DNA of 64,000 nt from assembly GCF_047495875.1 (NCBI RefSeq), contig NC_092474.1, forward strand, positions 1,054,001 through 1,118,000. Direction: 5' to 3'. Each line of letters starts with the position of its first letter. The first letter of the stretch is position 1. This document shows, one piece after another, positions 1-10,800 of this stretch. The notes beneath the pieces were generated by a model. It searched no databases, was not told the origin of the DNA, and saw only the letters and a list, made by a program, of their open reading frames with translations. The position numbers were made by a program, and so were the translations under genes. The DNA comes from Pithys albifrons albifrons (lineage: Eukaryota; Chordata; Aves; Passeriformes; Thamnophilidae).

Positions 1-2920
1 CTCTGGAAACAGCAGGAGTGGAGCAGTCTGTAAGCACAGGGGTGACAGCACAGCCCCTGCCCTCTGCTCCTCTGGGTGGGACAGGCAAGCAGCAAGAGTG
101 GAAGGAGCCCCCTCCAGGCCTCCTGAGTTAAACAACTGCCCTACAAAAGCACAGGAAAGGACGACTTGAACTGTGATAGGGGAACCCACTGAGTGAGAAG
201 AAAAGTCTTTGGCTTTTTCAAAGAACTGGTTTTGGAGTTGGGGGAGAAGTGTAGCTGCCTCCAGGAGGGCTCTGTACTAATGCTAATGTGCTGTTGATAA
301 AAAAAGGAGAAAATAAAGGCTGGCACCTGAGAGCTCCCCTTTGCCTCTCCCCTGCTCTGCCACACTTCAGTGAGCAAAGGTCCCCTGACAGCACGGGCAG
401 CACCACAGCTGCATCACCTGAACTTCACCTCTGCACCCTGCTCTGCACTGACAGCACTTCCAGGTCAAGGATTTGCACTCAAGTGCCTTCTTACTTCAGT
501 CAGCTGGGGATGAAGGGGCTGTCTGCAGTCCAGAGAGTGCACACAGGACAAATATTATGTGACTGCCACCACATACCATTATCATGCCTGCAGGATCTGA
601 AGATGGATAGAGCTTGAAAGCAATGCACCTTGAAAGCTCTAATTCCCAGGCACTTTTCTTCAGAGAAAAGCCACACATTAATCATTAATAAGAAAGAAGA
701 GCATAAGCACCTGGCTTTGACAGCCTTTCTTCCTTTCATTCCTCAGATTCAGCTCACAGGGATGGGAAGGAAAGACAGGCACAGCAGTCTCACTGATACA
801 CTCAGTCCAGTTGTGTGGAGACCTTTTCTGCCCAAACAAGACCACATGTTCCTTGCCAAACCTCCTTTGCCTCCCTGTGCCTCACAGACACACAGCCCTG
901 CTCCAAACAGCACCTGCTGTGGTGTGTGGGGACACACACATTGTGTTCACAAACATATGAAGAAGACACAGCACTTGAGGAACATCCAGTGCCTTGGTTA
1001 GCTGGGACTGAAGCACTGCAAGTCACCTCTGCAGGAGAAGATGGACATGCAGGCTGTATAATGCTCTGTCCTCCTCAGAACAAAAGGCTTACAACATCCT
1101 TGTAAAAAAATTCTCTCTGACACATCCTAAGTATTAATGATTTACCACCAAGTTCTTGCAGTCATCTTTTCTCTAAAGTACCTAAGAGGAGCCTGCAGAT
1201 ACTTATACATAATTTCTCAACCTGGTGGAATACGTTTTTGGCTCTAAATCCACTGAGCCCTTATCTCACACTTACCAGGTCTCTTGGGTTTTATTCCATG
1301 GGACCAAATTTAATTTATACCTACAGGAGTTGCTTATTCCCAGTTGCTGTCTCTGGAACCAACCACTTCAAAATCCTTGAACTGGCATTTACCAGCTTCA
1401 GGGGAAGGCACAGACAGAGGTGCCAGTCCCACAATACAGACAGAAGAGTGCAGATCAGTGCCTGAAGTCCAGAGCCACTCAGAAGCCCAAATCTCACTGA
1501 CACCAGGAGGAGATATGGCTATTCAAAGCTGGACCACAAAAAGGTTTACACCACTAATCTTGCCTGTAATGGTGTCAGTGCAGAACAGCAAATAAATCCA
1601 TCACTCCCAAGTGCCATGTTACAGCTCCAGTCACCAGGCTGCCCCTTCCCTTCTCAGGAGCTGATGCTGGACAAGCTGTTATGTGCAAACTTGCTCTGAA
1701 GAATGTGTGTTTTTTGGGGGAGTCAGGTGGGTGCAGTTTGTTTGTGTTCACACACCAGGCCAGGGCTCTGAACCCTGGGGCTGTCTGTGAATGCCAATTT
1801 CTGTGTACTTGGAGAACTGACAAGAAATGCTGCAGCTACAGATGGTACCCCTGGAAAAAGGAGCACTTTGCATCTGTTTGCTATGCAAATTAATTCATTT
1901 AACATTTGTTGACAGCAGGTCAGTTTAGCACAGGAATCAGGCTAAAAAGTTGGCAATTTAGGAACTAAGTTCTACTCTCTCCTCTTAGAAGTGAAAAAAA
2001 ATCCAAGAGAGAATTAAAAGTAATTAGGCAGAAAACAGCAATTAAGCCCAGAATGAATTTAATTTTTAAACCATTAAAATCCTTGCTGCTTCCAGAGAAC
2101 AGGAATCATGGTGGCTATCTCCACAGAAAGCAAAATCAGATCACTCACTTGCCCCCTAAACCAGGGAAGCACCACCTGGGCACCCAGGGCAGGTCTCGGG
2201 CACTGCCTGGGGGCACTCGAGCCACAGGAACTCAACTTATCCTCTTTCCTGAAACACCCCAAGGTCTGGGACCAAGCTGCAGGAAGGACCATGAAATGGC
2301 TTTGTTAAGATGCACCAAATCATTACATTATTTCAACTGGAGTACAATTTGAAAATGCCTCTGGATTGCAAACGCCAGTACGGATTTTCGGAGTTTAAAG
2401 ACCAATAAAGCAGACAGGAACCAGAACAGACCTTCTCCACATACCTAGAGGAATAAAATACAATGTGAAGACACAAAACTTGTAAATGAAATGAAGGAAC
2501 ATCTGTGCATATTTAATGATCTTTCTAGCAGGCAAATGTCTTCCTTACTTCTTCCCCAGTCCTACTTTTTCATAACAAAAATTCACTTTGCTCTGTTTTT
2601 TACTGTTCCTTTCCAGACCTCTACCATACATGCTCCTCTTACCAGCCTCAGCAGAAGATAAGAATACCTCTACTCTATAAAACTACACCCAAAGCAGAAT
2701 CTCTCACAAGGCTCGTGCCCATTTTCAGTAGTAAAATGATTATGGATATTGCAGATCCATCCATCCTGCTGGGTCTGCCTCTAGACACAAAACAGCAATG
2801 CAAGAGGAAACATCTTATTCCTGATCTCAAGATGAGAATGAAGACAAAATTACCATCACCTGCACTAGTTTCTGAAATCTTGGTAAAGATTACAGCAAAA
2901 GCATCCAGTAAATTTCATAA

Positions 2921-3505
2921 ACATCCCTGCTGCCCCACACACACATCCCCTGCTGCCCCACACACACAGCCCTGCTGCCCCACACCCACAGCCCCTCCTG
3001 CCCCACACACACAGCCCTCCTGCCCCACACACAGCCCCTGCTGCCCCACACACACAGCCCCTGCTGCCCCACACACACAGCCCCTGCTGCCCCACACACC
3101 CATCCCTCCTGCCCCTCACACACAGCCCCTCCTGCCCCACACACACAGCCCCTCCTGCCCCACACATACCCTCCTGCCCCACACATACCCTCCTGCCCCC
3201 CACAGCCCCTCCTGCCCCCCACAGCCCCTCCTGCCCCACTACACATCCCCTCCTGCCCCACACACACATCCCCTCCTGCCCCCCACACACAGCCCCTCCT
3301 GCCCCACTACACATCCCCTCCTGCCCCACACACACATCCCCTCCTGCCCCACACACACATCCCCTCCTGCCCCACTACACATCCCCTCCTGCCCCACACA
3401 CACATCCCCGCTGCCCCACACACACAGCCCCTCCTGCCCCACACACACAGCCCTGCTGCCCCACACACACAGCCCTGCTGCCCCACACACACAGCCCCTC
3501 CTGCA
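2921..3505. repeat. 22-23 bp C-rich minisatellite
   Basis: This is a continuous array of about 25-28 units built on CCCCTCCTGCCCCACACA plus a short CA tail. Most units are 22-23 bp, with shortened variants around 3160-3240 where the CA tail is lost or becomes CATACC. The left part favours CTGCTGCCCC and the middle favours CTCCTGCCCC, so variants are clustered as expected from local unit duplication. The minus strand, which is the ARVCF transcript strand, is G-rich with GGGGCAGGAGGGG blocks. Long open frames crossing it in several frames (302 codons on plus, 163 on minus) are a by-product of a unit that lacks stop codons. Confidence 0.97.
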
Positions 3506-5769
3506 GGACACAACTCACCCTGACCTACTCAGAGCTGAGCCCCCCCAGCCAGGAGGGAGAGACACAAATGGTATTGTGGACAGGACAGGACTGGAGAGGA
3601 AAGTGAGATGGATCAGGATTTGAAGAAGAGATAAAGGTAAATAATTGTAATGTTGGGGTTTTTTAATTACTTGTTTTTAATTATTTTGAAATAAGTGTTT
3701 CCATGGCTCCACATTATCAAAGGAGAGACCCAGATTAAGAACAAAGTAAAGATGAGTAAGTAGTGCTAATAGAAAAAAAAAGGCAAATAATAATTAACTG
3801 GCAGTTCACGCTGTGAATCACCGAGTTTGAAACAAACTCGCCCACATCTGTTGATAAACTTCATTAACTGAAAAAATGATACTGAAATGAACACCCTCCT
3901 GCATACATAGTGCCTGTCTTCTGCTTGGGTACCTGAACTGCAAGGACACCTGAAACCTCAGACCCAAAGGTTCTGTTATTTTGGAAGACAACACAGCTCC
4001 CACCTGAGGCTCCCTTCCAAAGGGATGAGGAGGCTGGCACACCACCAGCAGGACCAACCTCCCAACTGAATATCAAACTGGTGAACAGTCTGCAGACTGC
4101 AATAAGCTCCATTCATGGAAAACTGAATTTCTAGGAGCAGCAAGTGTGTCAGTGAGAGAAGTGCAGGCAAAGGGGGTTTAACACTGATGTCTGCCAGACA
4201 GATGGTGCAACAATTTATTCTCTGCTGCTGGTAACTATTGGATCTTGCTGCTGCTTTTCAGAATAAGCTGCAGAGCATTTCAGCAAACACCACAAAATTA
4301 CTTCCAACACTTTTAATGTTAATTACTTTTGCTATATCCATTTACATTCCCAGACCTGGAGGTGCTCTAAAAAAGGCAGGCAAGATCCATCCAAACAGGG
4401 AGCCCCATCAGCTGTAAGAGAGCTCAGCCTCTGCTCCAGCCCTCTCTGGTCCTGGACTCCCCTCCCTGCAGCTCCCCTCCAGCAGCAGCAGCAGCACAGC
4501 AGTCCTGACTCACGGGCTGCTGGAAGGGCCTCAGGACCACTTTGAAACCCCAGGAGTTCCCATTCTCTAATGTATCTCATTACCACCATGCTCCACACCT
4601 CTCTTCATCAGCTTTAGGAATACAGTGCCCAAAGGGGCCCAGCCTTTTGTGTTTCCTGTAAAACCACTGCCTTACTTCAGAATAAAAAAACAATGAGCAG
4701 ACCCAAAGATATCCTGGAATGCAGAAGTTCAAGTGGATCCACATACTAATAAAATTTTATGATGTGGATTAGGCCAGTCTACTAATGATCAATTTATTGT
4801 CTACACTTACTGGAGAATCTCATATTCATGGAGATAATCCTTTTATTCCTCTACCATGACTAATTTCCTTTTGCAGAACACCATTAGAAAGTGAGACACT
4901 GGTAAGTAAAAATCTGTGCTGGCTGGAGCCTGCTTAAAGGACCTGAGTTTCCACTGGGACTGCAAATAATTTCAGTAATGGGCCCTTTCAGAACACCTTT
5001 CATTACTTTCTTCATTTATGAAGTTACTCAGGGGAATAGTTATTGCAATTTAGAGACCACAAGCCCAAGACCCAGAAATGAATCAACTTCTGAAGATGCA
5101 TTAATCAGTAGAAATCTGACAGACGTGTACTTGGGAGCAACAGAGGTCTGATGCCAAATCTTTATCAGTTTTGTTCAAACTAATTGACTTCATCACAAAG
5201 CTGAAGAGGCTAAACTGGGCATTACTGTTTTATCTCAGAAGAAAAGCAAAATGAGAGGGACTGTTTAGGGAACGTTGGTCCTCCCAAGATTTTCAGACTG
5301 CATTAGGACTCCTGCTCCTGCTCCCCTGGTGCTTCCAGAAATGCAAACACAGTATCTAACCAGAGCAGGCTCCTTTACAAGCAATAGGAGAAGGAATATT
5401 CAAGTTCCTAAAAGGTCAGTAGTTCTTAACTCATTTCCCATAGGTTTTTAGTCACCTTTGCTTAAAACAGGAGTGTGTCCTCTAAAGGCTAAAACTGGAT
5501 CTGTATTTCAGGGTCTGTGTAATTCTGTGAAACTTGTTCCCTTCCAACTGCAAAAAATGCCTTTTTATAGGAAAGGGCCTAAAACCCAAGGAGACAGTTC
5601 TCTGAAAACACAGTTTTCTAATAAGCAAAACCATGAAGGGAAGCAGGGAATGTACTGAAGTTTGCAGAAAGAGCCCCCTGATCACACTGCAATAGGTGAG
5701 TGACACTGTGACTCTCAGTACCTGTGCACAGTTCACTCTGCCAAGTGCCTGTTCTGCACCCACCTTGGT

Positions 5770-6130
5770 GGGTGATCTCTCCTGGGTCACTCCATCACAC
5801 CTGGGTGACCTCTCCTGGGTCACTCCATCACGTCTGGGTGACCTCTCCTGGGTCACCCCATCACGTCTGGGTGACCTCTCCTGGGTCACCCCATCACGTC
5901 TGGGTGACCTCTCCTGGGTCACCCCATCACGTCTGGGTGACCTCTCCTGGGTCACCCCATCACGTCTGGGTGACCTCTCCTGGGTCACTCCATCACACCT
6001 GGGTGACCTTTCCTGGGTCACTCCATCGTGTCTGGGTGACCTCTCCTGGGTCACCCCATCACGTCTGGGTGACCTCTCCTGGGTCACTCCATCACACCTG
6101 GGTGACCTCTCCTGGGTCACTCCATCACAT
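5770..6130. repeat. 33-bp minisatellite, 11 copies
   Basis: Eleven head-to-tail units start at 5770, 5803, 5836, 5869, 5902, 5935, 5968, 6001, 6034, 6067 and 6100. Each begins GGGTGACCTCTCCTGGGTCA, followed by a CYCCATCAC-type stretch that ends either CGTCT, CACCT or, in the 6001 unit, GTGTCT. The unit is a multiple of three with no stop on either strand, which explains the overlapping open frames on both strands (217 codons minus; 150 and 199 codons plus) and their 11-residue protein periods. It lies about 240 bp into the intron after the exon ending at 6371. Confidence 0.98.
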
Positions 6131-6370
6131 GACACACTGCCCCTCTGAACCCACTTCCCCTAAGCAGGACACACAACCTCCTCCTCCCACTGCCCCCACT
6201 GGGCAGACCCACACTGATGACTCTACAAGAGAGCCCGTGGCAGGCAAAGCTCTGCTATTGTGGCCACTCTGCAGAAATAAAGACACAGGATATGTTACTT
6301 CTAGTCAAAATTATTTCAATTAAATAGTCCCAGGACTGGTGAAGAGACCACCCCCCCAGCTCTGCCCTAC

Positions 6371-6554
6371 CGTAGGCAGCCAGACGTGTTCTTGAAGACA
6401 GTTGTCCACTCGGCATCCCGGGGCTTGGAGTCCTCGTTGGGCTCACTCTCCCAGCCCGAGTGGGGGATGATCACCTCGTTGGTGAGGGTCTGCAGGCCGT
6501 GGTTGATGATGACCATCTTCAGGGGCTCGTAGGAGGACAAATTCCACAGGGTGC
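6371..6554 (-). CDS. ARVCF: ARVCF internal coding exon, armadillo repeats 3-4
   Basis: The exon is 184 nt: two nucleotides complete the Gly codon (G|GC), then 60 codons from TLWNLSSYEPLKMVIINHGL to VFKNTSGCL, then CG left for the next exon. TLWNLSSYEPLK closes armadillo repeat 3; LQTLTNEVIIPHSGW begins repeat 4, followed by the family's conserved acidic insertion ESEPNEDSKPRDAEW. The PHSGWE-EPNEDSKPR motif is shared by p120-family proteins, and the DAEWTTVFKNTSGCLR ending matches ARVCF rather than CTNND1. The acceptor is ttctcctgcag|GCACCC. The donor CTACG|gtaggg is weaker than the others, but a run of seven G residues lies 14-20 nt into the intron on the transcript strand (6351-6357), the kind of intronic G-run that often supports donor use. 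The next exon, expected to begin with an NVSS-like repeat continuation, is not found between 1 and 6370. Confidence 0.96.
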
Positions 6555-7816
6555 CTGCAGGAGAAACAGTGATTATTAAGTAACAAGAGAATAACAACCA
6601 TTTAAAATCTCTGCGTTGAAGAGAATCACAAGATTCACACAGAACCGCTTGAAGGTTAAATCATAAAACCAAACAAAAAGGCAGAAGGACCTGATGAGCT
6701 GCCAGACCAGCACCAGCCCAGGGAAAACTCCACAGCTGCTCCAACAGAACTTTTCAAAAGCATGGATGCATTTTTATCAAGACATGGATACTGCTGAACT
6801 CATCAAGCCCTACAGAGTACATAAAAGTGATGTGCTTTGGAGATTAATAGGATTTTTCTGCTATACACAAATTTGGTTACACTTTAAAGTCTGGCTATGC
6901 CTCAAGTAAAATTCATCCCATGCAGCAGCCAAGTATATTGAGCAACTCCTCGGAGGGATGAATTTCTGGAGCATCATTGATCTTGTGCTTATCTTCTGCA
7001 CAAGATAATATTTCATTCAAGTCTCCTCTCTATTATTTACTTTCACATTTTCCTGTCACAGGCAATATCTGTGTTCAAATCTCCTGGTGCCACAAGCATA
7101 TGATTCCTTGAAGAGGCTGAAAACCAAAACTTCTCTGTCTTTTCATTTTTACCTCAATTATGAGGCAAAGCAGACAGAAGTCAAACATCAAAATCAGCCT
7201 AATGGAACTACAGCTTTACAACTGCAAAACACTTGGTGTCAGAGAAGTGATGGAAGTTCCCAGCAGACCTGTCCCACTGTCCTGACAGTCATTACTCATT
7301 AGAGTGGGACTAAAACAGAACGTTCACTTCAGAGACAATTTCTGCACAGACTCAGCCTGGCACCATCTGAGAAATGTCAGTACCAACACTTGGAGGGAGC
7401 CAGACACACACTTTTGGTCTCCAAGGAAAACTGTGAGCACCAGCAAAATTTCAGAGACGCCAAATGGCAAAGCTGGATTGCACAGAACACACAGGACATC
7501 CTTCCCAAGCAGATGCAGCATGACCCTGGGGCCCCCTGTGTTACCCCAAAGAGGAACCTGTGCACACACCAGTGCAGCAAACTGCACATCTCCACCTGTC
7601 CTTGCACACCTTTAAAGCAAAACACCCGAGAACAACAAAGGTGTGACCTTTTGTTTCAATCTCCCAAAATTTTAAAACCTACAATTTTTGGAACTTTGAA
7701 GACAATGGGACAAGGTTCTGTATCTGTTACTGAGTGGCCCAGCCTGGCAGAGGCACCTGCTGGAGCAGGAGTGGGTGGCCCAGCACCCTGTTTCAATATC
7801 CAAGTGTTACCCAAGG

Positions 7817-7864
7817 CGGGTACCAGGGTGGGCACCAGGGTGGGTACCGGGGTGGGTACTGGGG
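7817..7864. repeat. 12-bp G-rich tandem repeat, four copies
   Basis: Four contiguous units occur: CGGGTACCAGGG, TGGGCACCAGGG, TGGGTACCGGGG and TGGGTACTGGGG. Every unit carries two G-runs of at least three, so the plus strand satisfies a loose G-quadruplex pattern. The unit is a multiple of three and encodes a VGTR/VGTG-like repeat within a longer open frame of doubtful meaning. Confidence 0.95.
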
Positions 7865-10800
7865 CACAACAGGAGCTTGAGCTCTGTTTGAGGGGTGGTG
7901 GCCCTGACCCAACCCCTCAAGGTGACAACCAGCAGAGCCCCCTCAGTCATGTGCTGCTGCCTCTCCCACTCACAGTGAGCATTACACAACCAGGCACCTG
8001 TTCTGACTGCACAGCAACTAATGAAGACACTCAGAGGGAGACAACAGAGCAGACACCATCGTGTTTCTTTCAGTCTTTTTCTAAAACCATACAAAAACTC
8101 TGCTTTCTTGGCCTACCTCCCTTGCTATTCATAGACAACACACTGTATGAGATTTTTATAACCTACTTTTTTAGCTTTCCAACAAGCCTGTGCAGGTAAA
8201 ATATGAATTAATTTGCTCTTTGTAGCCATTACAATAAATCACACTTTGTCACTGCAAAGCACCAATTGTTGGACAATAAGAAAAAACCCCAAACCAAGCA
8301 GAAAAGGTTAATTGGTCCCATTTTGTTATGGAAAGAAAGCCTTTATATCCCACAATAAAGTGGCTCAAAAATATACAACACAGAATAAATAAATGCAAGT
8401 CAATATTTATAATAAGACTATAAAAGCTGACATCTAAGCTACCCCATTAATTTTAAAGACTTCACTAGACAGTCTCTCTTTAGTTATTGTACAGCAATTC
8501 CTTAAGCATATCAGAGTCACTGATATAAAAATAATAACTACAATTAAATCCCTAAATGCACGGCTGGCTCAGGACTTCAAAATTCAAATGCAAAATCTGA
8601 ACAGCCAGCACTGAATGAGATGGACAAATCCCAGGAAATTATACAGGAAAACCACCTCTGGAGCAAAGCTACATTTACACAGTGAACTGTGGGTGCAGAA
8701 TTCCCTGGTTCTGGAGGGTTATGGCAGGGTTCCCTCAGCCCCACAAATGCAGCATTTGGCACCTGCAGTGGTGAAAAAACCCACTATTAAGAGAAGATGG
8801 CTCAGTCAAGGAGCCCAGTGCAATGTTCCTAAGGATCCTGTTCTTAAACTGCAAAATAGTGCAACTGGAAACAATGGTGAGATGGGGAAAGAGCTCAGTT
8901 TAGATTCTGACAGCTCTTCCATTTGCAAAGCTCTTTCCTAAATGCACACACCACCTGTGCACCCAAAATGAGAGTCTGCCTCTTCCCCTTTGCTGGAGCA
9001 GTGGCATAATCTGCTCTCTCCAGAGTGGAACTACAAAGGCAAATTTCACTTAAAAAGAATCAGGTAGACACGTAAGTAAAAAGTCAAAAACACCTATACC
9101 ATTTCAAAGAGCTCTAAAATTACAGGATTCTATAAAGTTTTTCAGTGCTCAAACACTTTGCTTGTTTTAAGACTTAAGAGATTTGTGTCTGGATTTCAGT
9201 ATCTTCAACTGCAGAGTGTAAAATTAAATCATCACCTCCAAACTCCTCCTCCTCCTGCACTGTCATTCTCCAGAGGTTATTTCACAAGATAAATGAGCTG
9301 GAACTCCACAGCATTCCAGCTGGATTGAAGACAGCACTGACCTGCCAACCTGCACCTCAGCTTTGGTGCTGGTAACCCCACCCAGAGCAAGGGAACCACC
9401 TGCCCCTGTGGGAGGATGTCCTGGACTGGCTCACCCAGAGTTTGTATTCAGAGTTGGCTGCAATTTATGCAATAAACCATTTTGGGGGGGCTTATCTGGA
9501 CTCTCAGTCTCACTGACTGACCACCACACAAGAGGGAGTTAAACACAAACCTTTCCACCATACCCTTGGAAGAAAAACCCCCCAACAGTTTACAAGCTTT
9601 TCAATGTTTCACCTGCCTCCCATCTCCCAAGTCTTCCACTGAAAACAAGAAAAGGAAGAAGAATAAAAGAGAGTCTTACTATTAAAAAAGAAAGTAACAC
9701 AAACTCTTCAAATTCTTCAGAAAGGTCAAAGCACCTGAATTGAAAATATTCTTCTTGATGGTTCCATGAGGAAGCCCAACAGAGTCCCTCTGCTGAGGAG
9801 CATTCAGCAAGAGAAACTGCACAGCCCTTCAAATGGAGCACAGGATTAACTGGGATGAGGGAATCTTGTGCTTCCAAAGACAGGGAAAAAAATCAGGTTC
9901 AAGACTGACTTCAGGGGGGAAATATTTCACAAGAAAGGAAACAGAAAAACACATTGACAATACAATTTTCTTATTCAAAATGATGAAACAAAGAGCTCTA
10001 AATCCCAGCATCCTTTCAGCTCCAGAGAAAACAAATCCCATGGAAAAGACACGAGAGGAGAATGGGAACAAGTTCAGCTCAGACTGAACCATTCAGCAGC
10101 CTAAGAAAAAATCTGAGCAAAAAAACATCCCTGTAAGTTTGACATCCATCTTTAAAAATCACTCCCTACCTCAATTAGCACAACACACTAATGAGTTAAC
10201 AAGCTGCAAACACTGTTTTTAAAACTCTAAGTTTAATCAATGCCAATGAATGGCACTCCAGAGAAATCCAGTCACTACCACAGAAGCACAGGGGAAATGA
10301 GTTCCCTAAACCTGCCACAGCCCTTCACCACAAGCCTGGGCCTCTCTGACCACAGACTGCACCAGTTTCATGGCAGGAGAAAGAAGATGTTGCTTTTCAG
10401 GAGATGATCACAATCATGATTCATCTTTATTTTATTCATAAATACTGTTTGCAATATATATTTCTAACAACAACCATCACCCCTGATTTTTCAACACTTC
10501 TCAGCAGGAACAACAGCTGCAAGTTTTTATTTCAAAAGTACTGATTATTGTAAAAACTTATTAAAATTACTATGAACTCTAAACATAACTATGTGACATG
10601 TAATGTTAAAAGTGATTAGCACCACAGCCCCAACTTCCCCACACTCTGCCTCCCTGGAGCCATGGCAAGATTTTTACTGAAATGGTGCAGAACACAGACA
10701 TGCTCTTATCTTCTGAAATCCATGGGAAACATTTTCCTTGCTTTGCTTATTTCCAAAAATCCAGTGTCCCCAGGAAACGAGAAGCTGTTTTATTCCTTTC

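Larger units (their letters stand above)
1..6370 (-). other. ARVCF: ARVCF intron, 3' of the last visible exon (partial)
   Basis: This intron follows the exon ending at 6371 and runs off the left edge. I looked on the minus strand for the following armadillo-repeat exon and saw no convincing reading frame with splice sites. Apart from the two minisatellites listed separately (2921-3505 and 5770-6130), it is unremarkable AT-moderate sequence. Short open frames on either strand have no recognisable protein features. Confidence 0.8.

Noticed and set aside
2715..3623. 302-codon plus-strand open frame and several minus-strand frames rich in Cys/Gly or Pro/His
   Set aside because: They run through the C-rich minisatellite; open frames in several registers on both strands reflect the stop-free repeat unit.
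5482..6135. 217-codon minus-strand and 150/199-codon plus-strand open frames with 11-residue repeats
   Set aside because: By-product of an 11-copy 33-bp tandem array; no coding context outside the array and no splice support.
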